Shown: one piece after another, positions 34,416 to 42,943 of the stretch
Layout: every line of letters begins with the position of its first letter
Numbering within the stretch: the first letter of the stretch is position 1
Assembly (NCBI GenBank): GCA_938036835.1
Contig: CALHWB010000041.1
Coordinates: 29,607-93,606 of the forward strand
From: an uncultured Propionibacterium sp.
Lineage (GTDB): Bacteria; Actinomycetota; Actinomycetes; Propionibacteriales; Propionibacteriaceae
Length of the DNA: 64,000 bases
Direction: 5' to 3'
Program-made: the position numbers and the translations under genes
Notes under the pieces: model-generated
The model's input: only the letters and a program-made list of their open reading frames with translations
Told to the model about the DNA's origin: nothing
The model's database searches: none

Positions 34416-36627
34416 GCCGTTGGATCCCAACACCAAGCTCGATATCGAGCAGATCATGGAGGGGCTGGCGGACTACCATCCGCCGCGTAAGGGCTGGACC
34501 TGGCGGGCATGCCCGCCCGAGGGCATCGACATGGGTAGCTTCCACTACCGCGACATGTCCATGCCGCTGAAGAACAGCGTCCCCATGCCGGCCGCGAAGT
34601 ACTTCGAGGGACTCGACCCGCAACCTGCGCCGGTGATCACCTCCGAGATCGCCTCGGGCCGCTTCGAGGACGACCTGCGCCGGATGCGGATGGCGGCCTG
34701 GAACGGCGCCGACCACATCATGGTCATCCGCACCACGGGGCAGAGCCATATCGATGGCCTGATGGAGGGCACCCCGGAAGGGATCGGCGGTGTGCCGATA
34801 ACCCGTAAGCAGCTGCGTGCCAGCCGTAAGGCCTGCGACCTGATCGAGGAAGAGGTCGGCCGGCCGATCAACTTCCACAGCTATGTGTCCGGTGTCGCCG
34901 GGCCCGAGGTAGCGGTGCTGTTCGCGGAGGAGGGCGTCAACGGCGCCCACCAGGACCCGCAGTACAACGTGTTGTACCGCAACATCAACATGTACCGCAG
35001 CTTCGTGGATGCCGCGGAGGCCAAGAAGGTGATGGCCGGCGCCCGGATCTTCCAGATCGATGGGGCGCACAACGCCAACGCGACCGCCCGGCACGGGTGG
35101 AAGGTGATGCCCGAGCTGATGGTGCAGCACGGCTTGAACTGCATGTTCTCGGTCATGGTGGGCATGCCAAAGGACCTGATCGGCCTGTCCACCGTTCCGC
35201 CGAGTGCTCCGCCGGCTCCCAAGCTGTGGTTCGACCTGCCCTATGCGGTCGCGCTGCGCGATTTCTTCTCCGAATACCGGATGCGAGCCCAGCAGAACAC
35301 CCGCTATATCGAGTCCGATATTCCCGAGGCCATCCGTACCCATGTGGTGGACACCCTGATCTCGATGCTGACCAGCGCCGATATCCAGTCCACCATCACC
35401 CCGGATGAGGGCCGTAACCTGCCCTGGCACTACAACTCGGTGCGTGGTGTGCAGACCGTCAAGCAGATCTGGTCTGCCCTGGACGGCATCAAGGAACTGG
35501 TCAGCATCAACCGGGACGGCCCGCTGGGCGCTACCGTGCGCGATATCAAGGAGCGCGCCATCGGTTTCCTGGCCGAGATGGTCCATGCCGGTGGCTACTT
35601 CGCCGCCGTCGAGAACGGATTCTTCGTCGACTCGGCGCTGTTCCCGGAGCGCAACCACGATGGCATCGCGCGCGATGGCTCGGGGGGTGTGGCCGCCGGG
35701 AGCGTTGTGGAGCGAGACCCCGACTATCTGGCTCCGGTCAGCGATCACTTCGGCTACAACAACGTACCCGAGGGCGTCGCCGACCCCAGCGACCTGATCG
35801 GCGGCGACACCCTGCACAAGCCGGAGAAGATCGTCTACATCGACGAACTCGACCCGGAGGATTGCGTCGAACGCCGGCTTGCCCAGACGAAGGCTTTCCG
35901 CAGCGGTGATTTGGTGCGTCCCGAGGCGGAATGGGCCGGCGACAGCGTGGCATTGGTGCAGCTGATGATCCCCGAGCGGGCCGAGATCGCCCGCGAGGCG
36001 GCCCTGGAGATGGCCAAGAAGATGGGCCTGGGCGAGCCCGAGGTGGTCAACCTGCAGGTGCTGCAACCCGCCGAAGGCTGCTTTGTCGAGGTGAAGGGCC
36101 ATGTCGGGTTCGAGATCGACAAGACGAAGTTGCGCATCCCGGAGAAGGTCGAGCTACTGCCGGAGGATGAGCTGCGCCAGGTGGTCAACGATAACGAGAT
36201 CAACGTCGTGGCCGGCACCGTGGGCGAGGACGAGCACAGCGTCGGATTGCGCGAGATCCTGGACATCAAGCACGGCGGCCTGGAGAAGTATGGCGTGAAG
36301 TACCGCTACCTGGGCACCTCGGTACCGGTGGAGAAGATGGTCGATGCGGCCATCGAATCCGGCGCGGATGCCATCTTGATCTCCACGGTGATCAGCCATA
36401 ACGAGGTACACCGCACGATGATGAAGAAGCTCGCCGAACTCGCCACCGAACGCGGTATCCGCGACAAGATGGTGCTGATCGCCGGGGGCACCCAGGTGAG
36501 CCGGGAGATGGCCGGGGAAACCGGGCTGGACGCCACCTTCGGACGCGGCACCAAAGGCATCGATGTGCTGGATGCGATCGTGCGTACCATGCGGGCCCGC
36601 AACCTGGTCAGGGCGGACAACGCCTGA
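34408..36627 (+). CDS. oraE: D-ornithine 4,5-aminomutase, large B12/PLP subunit
   Basis: 739 residues. The N-terminal barrel binds PLP and substrate. The C-terminal Rossmann domain has the cobalamin motif DxHxxG at Asp608, His610 and Gly613, followed by ILISTVISHNEVH and LIAGGTQV for the cofactor tail. It moves the terminal amino group of D-ornithine to C4 by a radical route. The enzyme needs adenosylcobalamin, which may relate to the vitamin transporter at 45-48 kb. Confidence 0.94.
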   Translation: MPEPLDPNTKLDIEQIMEGLADYHPPRKGWTWRACPPEGIDMGSFHYRDMSMPLKNSVPMPAAKYFEGLDPQPAPVITSEIASGRFEDDLRRMRMAAWNGADHIMVIRTTGQSHIDGLMEGTPEGIGGVPITRKQLRASRKACDLIEEEVGRPINFHSYVSGVAGPEVAVLFAEEGVNGAHQDPQYNVLYRNINMYRSFVDAAEAKKVMAGARIFQIDGAHNANATARHGWKVMPELMVQHGLNCMFSVMVGMPKDLIGLSTVPPSAPPAPKLWFDLPYAVALRDFFSEYRMRAQQNTRYIESDIPEAIRTHVVDTLISMLTSADIQSTITPDEGRNLPWHYNSVRGVQTVKQIWSALDGIKELVSINRDGPLGATVRDIKERAIGFLAEMVHAGGYFAAVENGFFVDSALFPERNHDGIARDGSGGVAAGSVVERDPDYLAPVSDHFGYNNVPEGVADPSDLIGGDTLHKPEKIVYIDELDPEDCVERRLAQTKAFRSGDLVRPEAEWAGDSVALVQLMIPERAEIAREAALEMAKKMGLGEPEVVNLQVLQPAEGCFVEVKGHVGFEIDKTKLRIPEKVELLPEDELRQVVNDNEINVVAGTVGEDEHSVGLREILDIKHGGLEKYGVKYRYLGTSVPVEKMVDAAIESGADAILISTVISHNEVHRTMMKKLAELATERGIRDKMVLIAGGTQVSREMAGETGLDATFGRGTKGIDVLDAIVRTMRARNLVRADNA

Positions 36628-38000
36628 TGAAGCTAGTGGTCACCCTTGAGATCGGCTCGACGATCACCAAGGCGAACGCCTTCGAGCTGGCCGACGGATT
36701 GCTCCACCATGTGGGGCAGGGATTCGCTCCGACATCGGTGGCAGCCGGCGATGTCGGGATCGGCGTGGACGCGGCACTGGCCGCCATGCGTGCGCAGTGG
36801 GCGGACAGCGGCCGGGTGCTGGATCTGGCTGCTGCCGAGGTCTTCGTCAACAGTTCCGCCGCCGGCGGACTGCGGATGAGCGTCCACGGGTTGACTCAGG
36901 GGATGACCGCCAGGGCAGCCAAGGAGGCTGCCCTGGGGGCCGGTGCGATCGTCGGCCAGATCACCGTGGGCGCGATCGACGACTACGATCTGGCGGACCT
37001 GCACGAGTTGAGGCCCAATATCGTCCTGCTGGCCGGCGGCGTCGACTACGGCGAGAAGCAGATAGTGATCGAGAATGCTCGCAGGCTCGCCGCCGCGGGC
37101 CTGCCGGCGCCGGTGATCTATGCCGGCAATATCGCGGCTCGCCGCCGCGTCCAGGACATTTTCGCCGCAGCCCAGGTGCAGCTGCTGTGCGCGGACAATG
37201 TGTTCCCGGATGTGGACCGATTGCAGATCGAGCCGGTCCGGGCGCTCATCCATGAGGTCTTCAACCGGCACATCACCAAGGCCCCGGGGATGGCCCGGTT
37301 GGGCGAGTTGTCGAGCTATGAAATCCTGCCCACTCCCGGGGCGGTGCTGCTGGCGGCCGAGATCTTCGCGAATACCATGGGCGATGCCCTGGTCGTAGAC
37401 GTGGGCGGGGCCACCACCGACATCCACAGCGTCACCGACGGTTCCATGGAATGGACCAGCCGCAGCATCGATCCCGAGCCGCGTGCGAAGCGGACGGTGG
37501 AAGGCGATCTGGGCGTCTATGTCAATGCCCATCAGATCGCGGTCATGGTCGGTGACCAGGACGAACAGGAGCGTTTCCAATTCCTGCGGGCGATCCCCGC
37601 CGACGAACGCGAGGCCAGCGTCACCCGATGGTTGACCTCCCGGGCGGTGGAGGCCGGTATCCGGCGGCATGCCGGCAGCGTCACCGACCTGTTCACACCG
37701 ACCGGCAAGAGGCAGATCGTGCGCGGCAAGGATCTGACCTCGGTGCAATGGGTGGTCGGGACCGGGGGCGCGTTGACGAAGGTGAGCGGTGGCGCGCAGA
37801 TCCTAGCCCGGATCCGGTTGGGTGCCGGTGCCCGGCTGCTGCCGCCGCCGGAGGCGAGCATCCTGATCGATCGGGACTATCGCTTTTCGGCTTTGGGAAC
37901 GGTGGCCCAGGCCTATCCCGACGAGGTAGCAGCCACCTTTGCCGCGTGGGTGGCCACCGCCGATGTGATCCCGGGCGAAACCGTCCCGGCTCCGGAATAG
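36627..38000 (+). CDS. GlmL/MutL-like ATPase, probable aminomutase reactivating factor
   Basis: 457 residues of the actin/Hsp70-like ATPase fold: phosphate-1 loop VTLEIGSTITKANAF, phosphate-2 region VDVGGATTDIHSV and the adenosine region VVGTGGALT. The equivalent gene (OR-4) sits between oraE and other ornithine genes in Clostridium sticklandii, and the relative GlmL accompanies glutamate mutase. It is expected to eject damaged cobalamin. Its ATG overlaps the oraE stop by one base. Confidence 0.85.
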   Translation: MKLVVTLEIGSTITKANAFELADGLLHHVGQGFAPTSVAAGDVGIGVDAALAAMRAQWADSGRVLDLAAAEVFVNSSAAGGLRMSVHGLTQGMTARAAKEAALGAGAIVGQITVGAIDDYDLADLHELRPNIVLLAGGVDYGEKQIVIENARRLAAAGLPAPVIYAGNIAARRRVQDIFAAAQVQLLCADNVFPDVDRLQIEPVRALIHEVFNRHITKAPGMARLGELSSYEILPTPGAVLLAAEIFANTMGDALVVDVGGATTDIHSVTDGSMEWTSRSIDPEPRAKRTVEGDLGVYVNAHQIAVMVGDQDEQERFQFLRAIPADEREASVTRWLTSRAVEAGIRRHAGSVTDLFTPTGKRQIVRGKDLTSVQWVVGTGGALTKVSGGAQILARIRLGAGARLLPPPEASILIDRDYRFSALGTVAQAYPDEVAATFAAWVATADVIPGETVPAPE

Positions 38001-38007
38001 AAAGTGA

Positions 38008-39141
38008 GTGCCAGTGTTTGCGGCCACTCCGAGACTGGAAATCCACACCGACCGTATCGCCGGGAATGCGCGGGCCCTGCTGGCGCAGTGCGCTGCCCAC
38101 GGCATCCAGGTGGCTGCGGTCACCAAAGTGCTCAACGCGCATCCGGGACTGTTGGCCGGATTGGCCCATGCGGGGGTGGAACTGATCGCGGATTCCCGGA
38201 TCGGCAACCTAAAACGTGTCGCCGAGGCCGGGCTTGGGGTGCGCACGCTGCTGCTGCGCGCGCCGACCCCACGCAGCGCCGCCGATGCGGTGCACTGGGC
38301 CGACTGTTCGCTCAACTCATCCCGGCACACGGTGGCGGCGCTGTCGGCGGCGGCCTGCTTGGCCGGTGTCACCCACCAGGTGATCATGATGATCGACGTC
38401 GGCGATCTGCGGGAGGGCCTGTGGCCGGACCGGGCGGTTGCGGAAGTGACGGCGGTCGGCAAGCTGCCCAATATCGAGTTGATCGGCCTGGGCACCAACC
38501 TGGCCTGCTACGGCGGGGTACTACCCTCGGCGGAAAACATGACCACCCTGATCCAGGTACGCGATGAATGCCGGGCGGCCACGGGACTGCCGTTGGCGGT
38601 GCTGTCGGGCGGCAACAGCGCCAACCTGGAATTGATGGCCAGCGGCCGGCTACCCACCCAGATCAACCAGCTGCGGCTGGGGGAGTCGATCATCCTGGGC
38701 CGCAACACCCTTGACCGTGAGCCCTGGCCGGGCACCCGGCAGGATGCCGTGCGAATCGTCGCCGAGGCGATCGAGGTGGCACGCAAGCCCTCGCTGCCCA
38801 TCGGCCAGACCGGGCAGGACGCCTTCGGCGGTCATCCAGAATTCGTCGACCGGGGAGTGCGGCTGCGCGCCATCTGCAACTTGGGCCGTCAAGATGTCGT
38901 TCCCGAAACCCTGACACCGGCCGACCCCGGCATCGTCGTGCTGGGCGCCAGCAGCGATCACCTGATCCTGGACGTCACCGATGCCGGCGCGCCTATCGAG
39001 GTGGGCAGCGAGGTGGCCTTCTGGCCCAACTATGCCGCGCTGTTGGCGGCCAGCACTTCACCGCACGTCTACAAGCTGGCGGTGCCGGGCCCCGGACGGG
39101 CAGCCAGCGCATCAGCGGCGACGAAGGGCGGTGCCGGCTGA
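38008..39141 (+). CDS. orr: Ornithine racemase
   Basis: 377 residues of alanine-racemase-like fold type III. PLP lysine Lys40 is in AAVTKVLNAHPG, and GGNSANLE and LRLGESIILG match ornithine racemase rather than alanine racemase. It makes D-ornithine, the substrate of OraSE, from L-ornithine. GTG 38008 begins 7 bases after the previous stop. A Ser/Ala-rich tail ends the protein. Confidence 0.88.
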   Translation: MPVFAATPRLEIHTDRIAGNARALLAQCAAHGIQVAAVTKVLNAHPGLLAGLAHAGVELIADSRIGNLKRVAEAGLGVRTLLLRAPTPRSAADAVHWADCSLNSSRHTVAALSAAACLAGVTHQVIMMIDVGDLREGLWPDRAVAEVTAVGKLPNIELIGLGTNLACYGGVLPSAENMTTLIQVRDECRAATGLPLAVLSGGNSANLELMASGRLPTQINQLRLGESIILGRNTLDREPWPGTRQDAVRIVAEAIEVARKPSLPIGQTGQDAFGGHPEFVDRGVRLRAICNLGRQDVVPETLTPADPGIVVLGASSDHLILDVTDAGAPIEVGSEVAFWPNYAALLAASTSPHVYKLAVPGPGRAASASAATKGGAG

Positions 39142-39403
39142 CAGATCGAGATATGCGTGTCAGGTCGTGTCATCGGTCCGCGCAATACCAGCCGGTGGCG
39201 GGGTGGTAGCGGCGTTCATCGAGCCGGACGCGACCAGACCAGGGGTACGCACGGCAGGTCGTGCCCGAAGGCAGACGGCCAGCCGGGCGATTCCCGACAA
39301 CAGAATCACCGGTGCATACCGGTGGCCGATCGGCGGACCGCATGTCGGTGACAACAGTCGGCCAATCCATTCGAAGTTCTCAAGACGGACAAGGGAGTAC
39401 CCA
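39142..39403. other. Intergenic stretch before the permease gene
   Basis: About 260 bases with no gene I can support. AAGGGAG lies just before GTG 39404. It may carry an internal promoter for the permease and ATP-grasp genes, but no clear -10/-35 pair was found. Confidence 0.3.
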
Positions 39404-40864
39404 GTGAGTCACACAGATCCCACTACCGGAGGGGTAACCACGGCCGATGCGGGTCCGCTGGCCGAGGAGGAGCGGGAACTACAACGTGGTCTGAGCAATC
39501 GTCACCTGCAGCTGATCGCTTTGGGTGGGGCGATCGGCACCGGCATGTTCATGGGGTCCAGCCGGACGATCAACGTCGCCGGTCCCTCCAGCATGTTGGT
39601 ATATGCCCTGATCGGTTTCTTCTTGTACTTCATGATGCGGGCGATGGGCGAGATGCTGCTGTCGAACCTCAAGTACAAGTCTTTCCGCGATATCGCCGAG
39701 CACACCCTGGGGCCCGCGGGCGGCTTCATTGCCGGTTGGACCTACTGGTTCAGCTGGATCGTGGCTGCCATGGGTGACCTGGCCGCCATCACCGGCTATG
39801 CCCAGTACTGGTGGCCCAATGTGCCCAAGTGGCTGCCTGCGGCGGTGCTTGCGGTTGTCCTATTCACCCTGAACGTGGTCGCGGTGAACCTGTTCGGCGA
39901 GGCCGAGTTCTGGTTCGCCCTGATCAAGCTGGTCGCGGTGGGTGCGCTGATCATCGTGGCGGCCTGGCTACTGGCTAGCCGTTTCGTCTCCCCAGGTGGG
40001 GACGCCGCGCAAATCGCCAATCTGTGGAACGATGGTGGTTTCTTCCCCAACGGTGCCCTGGGTTTCCTGGCGGGCTTCCAGATCGCCTTCTTCGCCTTCG
40101 TTGGCCTTGAGGTGGTCGGCACCGCCGCCGCCGAAACCCGCGACCCGATGAGGAACCTGCCCAAGGCCATCAATGCCATCCCGGTGCGGCTCGCGCTGTT
40201 CTACGTGCTGGCCCTGGCCGCCATCTGCGTGGTCATCCCCTGGCGCCATGTGGTGCCCGGCGAAAGCCCCTTCGTGCAGATGTTCGATCTGGCCGGTTTC
40301 GGCGCGGCGGCATCGGTGCTGAACTTCGTGCTGCTGACTGCGGCGGCATCCTCGGACAACTCTGGTCTGTACTCGACCTCCCGCATGATGTACGGGCTCG
40401 CCATGGACGGCCAGGCACCGAAGGCGATGGGTAAGCTGTCGAAGCGGAGTGTACCCCAGAACGCTTTGATCGTCTCCTGCGTCATGCTGATGAGCGGTGT
40501 GACCTTCCTGTACACCTCGGATTCGATCATCGCGGCCTTCACCATGGTGACCTCCGTGGCGGCCCTGCTGTTCATCTTCATTTGGACGCTGATCGTGGTC
40601 TGCTACATCGCCTACCGCAAGAAGTTCCCCGAACTGCATGAGAAGTCAACCTACAAACTGCCCGGTGGACTCGCTACCGCGTGGATGGTGATCGTCTTCT
40701 TCATCGTCAGCGTGTTCATTCTCTCCCTGGAAGAGGAGACCCGTCAGGCGGTGATCGTGACGCCCATCTGGTTCGTGTTCATCGGGGTCGCCTATCTGAT
40801 TCACTCGCGCCGGGTGAAGAGTTCCGCAGCCCAGGCGGCGATCGATTCGTACCGGCCGGAGTAG
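39404..40864 (+). CDS. APC-family amino acid permease (D-Ser/D-Ala/Gly type)
   Basis: 486 residues from GTG 39404. After a hydrophilic head, ERELQRGLSNRHLQLIALGG begins the first helix with the GGAIGTG unwinding motif typical of CycA/GABA-type permeases. About twelve transmembrane helices follow (FFLYFMMRAMGEMLL, AFVGLEVVGTAAAET). The closest resemblance is to D-serine/D-alanine/glycine carriers. In this operon it could import ornithine or handle D-alanine; substrate is inferred. Confidence 0.85.
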   Translation: MSHTDPTTGGVTTADAGPLAEEERELQRGLSNRHLQLIALGGAIGTGMFMGSSRTINVAGPSSMLVYALIGFFLYFMMRAMGEMLLSNLKYKSFRDIAEHTLGPAGGFIAGWTYWFSWIVAAMGDLAAITGYAQYWWPNVPKWLPAAVLAVVLFTLNVVAVNLFGEAEFWFALIKLVAVGALIIVAAWLLASRFVSPGGDAAQIANLWNDGGFFPNGALGFLAGFQIAFFAFVGLEVVGTAAAETRDPMRNLPKAINAIPVRLALFYVLALAAICVVIPWRHVVPGESPFVQMFDLAGFGAAASVLNFVLLTAAASSDNSGLYSTSRMMYGLAMDGQAPKAMGKLSKRSVPQNALIVSCVMLMSGVTFLYTSDSIIAAFTMVTSVAALLFIFIWTLIVVCYIAYRKKFPELHEKSTYKLPGGLATAWMVIVFFIVSVFILSLEEETRQAVIVTPIWFVFIGVAYLIHSRRVKSSAAQAAIDSYRPE

Positions 40865-40870
40865 CCGGCG

Positions 40871-41788
40871 ATGAGTGGTGAGCGCATTGCCCTGGTGACG
40901 ACCGATGCCGAGTTCCTGGGCACGGATGAGCGCGATATCGATCTGCTGGTGCCCGCCTTGCGGCGGCGCGGATTCGAGGTCGCCACACCCATCTGGTATG
41001 ACCCGGCGGTCGAGTGGTCTGGTTTCGATCTTGCGGTGATGCGCTCACCATGGGACTATCCCGATCGCCCGGGCCAGTTCATGGCCTGGCTGGCTGCGGT
41101 CTGCCGGCAGGTGCGCGTCCTGAACCCGCCAGAGTTGATCCGCTGGAACATGGACAAGCATTATCTGCTTGATCTGATGGCCCAGGGCGTGCCCTGCGCG
41201 CCGGGGGCGTTCTGCACCACCCCGGACGAGGTGACTGCCGCGCTGGCGCGGTGGCGGGATCGCAGCGTGATCGTCAAGCCCACGGTCTCGGTGGCTTCGG
41301 CGAACACCGGCTGGTTCGCCGCCACCGACCCGGCCGCGGTCGAGCTGGCCAACCGGATCTTCGGGTTGGGCAAGGTGGCGATGGTGCAGCCGGCGATCGA
41401 ATATGTCACCGCGCACGGCGAGAACGCGTTGATCTACTTCAACGGTGAGTTCGCCGCGTCCTTCCACAAGGCGCCGATCCTGACCCTCGGGGGTGGCCTC
41501 GCCGGCGGCAGCTATACCGAGGACATCACGCCGGGCCATCCCGGCGCCGCCGAGATCGCGGCCGGGGAGCAGGTGATGGCCGCCATCGCGGATATCGGTA
41601 CGGCCCGGGGGTTCTCGTCCGATGCCCGGTATCCGCTCTACGCCCGCATCGACATGGCGCTGGCGGATGGGGTGGAGCCTCGGGTGCTGGAGGTGGAGGC
41701 CTTCGAGCCGGCCTACTTTGCCGACATCATTCCCGAGGTCGCCGAGCGATTCGCCGACGCCCTGGTGGCCCGGTTGGCCGCGGGCTAG
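40871..41788 (+). CDS. ATP-grasp ligase, DcsG/RimK-like
   Basis: 305 residues from ATG 40871, six bases after the permease stop. It has the ATP-grasp order: an N-terminal domain (MRSPWDYPDRPGQF), the ATP-binding block SVIVKPTVSVAS, and acidic metal residues in the C-terminal EVEAFEPAYF. The nearest described relatives I can name are DcsG (cycloserine cyclo-ligase) and glutathione-synthetase-like ligases. It is not part of known ornithine fermentation. An amide- or ring-forming role on a small amino acid is inferred. Confidence 0.78.
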   Translation: MSGERIALVTTDAEFLGTDERDIDLLVPALRRRGFEVATPIWYDPAVEWSGFDLAVMRSPWDYPDRPGQFMAWLAAVCRQVRVLNPPELIRWNMDKHYLLDLMAQGVPCAPGAFCTTPDEVTAALARWRDRSVIVKPTVSVASANTGWFAATDPAAVELANRIFGLGKVAMVQPAIEYVTAHGENALIYFNGEFAASFHKAPILTLGGGLAGGSYTEDITPGHPGAAEIAAGEQVMAAIADIGTARGFSSDARYPLYARIDMALADGVEPRVLEVEAFEPAYFADIIPEVAERFADALVARLAAG

Positions 41789-41806
41789 GCGTCGTTGTTG
41801 CCGATA

Positions 41807-41827
41807 CCCGGGCTCCGCCGGCCCGGG
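41807..41827 (+). terminator. Hairpin after the ATP-grasp gene
   Basis: CCCGGGC and its complement GCCCGGG enclose a 7-nt loop 18 bases after the stop codon. There is no T-run. It likely ends the ornithine transcript before the type VII-like module. Confidence 0.5.
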
Positions 41828-42018
41828 ACGATCGGCACGATCCAGCGGTGGGTGGCTCCGCTCTCGGGGCAGCCCACCGCTCGATTCGTCTGGGACGGGT
41901 CTCGATCTGAGTGCCGATACTCAATTCCTAGACGGTGGACTTCTCAGGATGGTGAACTGCCACGGGCCGGGTCGTGGTTGCGGCAAAGTATTCCCCAGGG
42001 ATGGCCGAGAGGAGTTCG

Positions 42019-42624
42019 ATGTCTAACCCCAGCCCTATTTTCAATTCAACTGTCGAGGCATTAGACCGTGCGCTGGCCGATCTGGAGACTCGGGTCGCTG
42101 GCCTGCCACCACAACCGGTACGAGTCGTTGCCTTCGACGAGAACGTCAAAGTGACTCTGAACGCCGACGGCCAACTGGTCTCGGCCCAGATCAAACCCGA
42201 AGCCCTCAAACGAGGCCTCACCTCGCTGGCCGATACGGTGCTGGAATTGCAGGACCGGGCAATCGCGGCGCTGACCTCGGCGAGCGGCGGCGAAGGGGTG
42301 GATATCGAATTCGCCGAACCGGCCGCGGCGCCGGCACCGGCCTTGGGTAGGACCGCTCCGCAGCTTCCCGAGATGCCCAGCTTTGCCGATATCGATCGGG
42401 TGGCGGCGGCCTTCGACGCTCGGTTCGGTCAGGTGGCATCCCTGGATTTGCGGGGCGAGCACCGGGCGGCATCCGAATGGGTGGAGTTGAAGGTGGACGC
42501 AGCCGGCAAACTCAGCGAACTGCTGTTCCTGAATGCCGCGCGGGCCGCCGACCCGGTGGCATTGGCCGATGATCTGGTCGAGACGGCGGCGCGGGCGCGC
42601 GCCGGGATCGAGTCGAGAGGGTAG
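42019..42624 (+). CDS. YbaB/EbfC-like protein heading the second type VII-like module
   Basis: 201 residues from ATG 42019 after GAGAGGAG. Two YbaB-like units seem present: VKVTLNADGQLVSAQIKPEAL near the start and EWVELKVDAAGKLSELLFLNA near the end, joined by a Pro/Ala-rich linker. Such proteins often head WXG100 effector operons. The gap to the next gene is two bases. Role is inferred by context; the doubled domain is unusual compared with the single one at 15.8 kb. Confidence 0.6.
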   Translation: MSNPSPIFNSTVEALDRALADLETRVAGLPPQPVRVVAFDENVKVTLNADGQLVSAQIKPEALKRGLTSLADTVLELQDRAIAALTSASGGEGVDIEFAEPAAAPAPALGRTAPQLPEMPSFADIDRVAAAFDARFGQVASLDLRGEHRAASEWVELKVDAAGKLSELLFLNAARAADPVALADDLVETAARARAGIESRG

Positions 42625-42626
42625 CC

Positions 42627-42941
42627 ATGTATTTTCATCCGGAGAAGCTAGCTCGGGTCGGCGAACGGATCGATTCCGTGGTCACCTTGCTGCCCCAACT
42701 GGCCGATGAGGCCGTGGCCCCGCCGGTGGGCATGTACGGCAAGATCCTGCGCTATTCCGCTCAACTGGTGGAGCCGAGCGTCACCGACTCCCGGAAGACC
42801 CTGTTCAAGGGGATGGCGGCCGCTGGGGACTCCATCGTCGCCGGTCTGACGGAGACCATCGAGGCCTACCGGGAGACCGAGCAGGATGCTGTCGATCAGG
42901 TGAATCGCCTGATGGACCTGATCAACGAGTTGTGGAGCTGA
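42627..42941 (+). CDS. Small ESX-like helical secretion protein
   Basis: 104 residues, almost entirely helical, beginning MYFHPEKLARVGERIDSVV and ending LMDLINELWS. It has the size and helix-turn-helix look of type VII secretion partner proteins, though no WxG is present. It sits between a YbaB-like gene and the effector gene, with GTG 42944 two bases after its stop. Most likely it pairs with the effector's N-terminal helices. Confidence 0.55.
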   Translation: MYFHPEKLARVGERIDSVVTLLPQLADEAVAPPVGMYGKILRYSAQLVEPSVTDSRKTLFKGMAAAGDSIVAGLTETIEAYRETEQDAVDQVNRLMDLINELWS

Positions 42942-42943
42942 TC

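Noticed and set aside
32303..36102. Long minus-strand open frames (476 and 727 codons) opposite the ornithine genes
   Set aside because: They lie antisense to ortA/ortB and oraS/oraE, have no family similarity and show the His/Gly/Gln-rich composition of GC-rich shadow frames.
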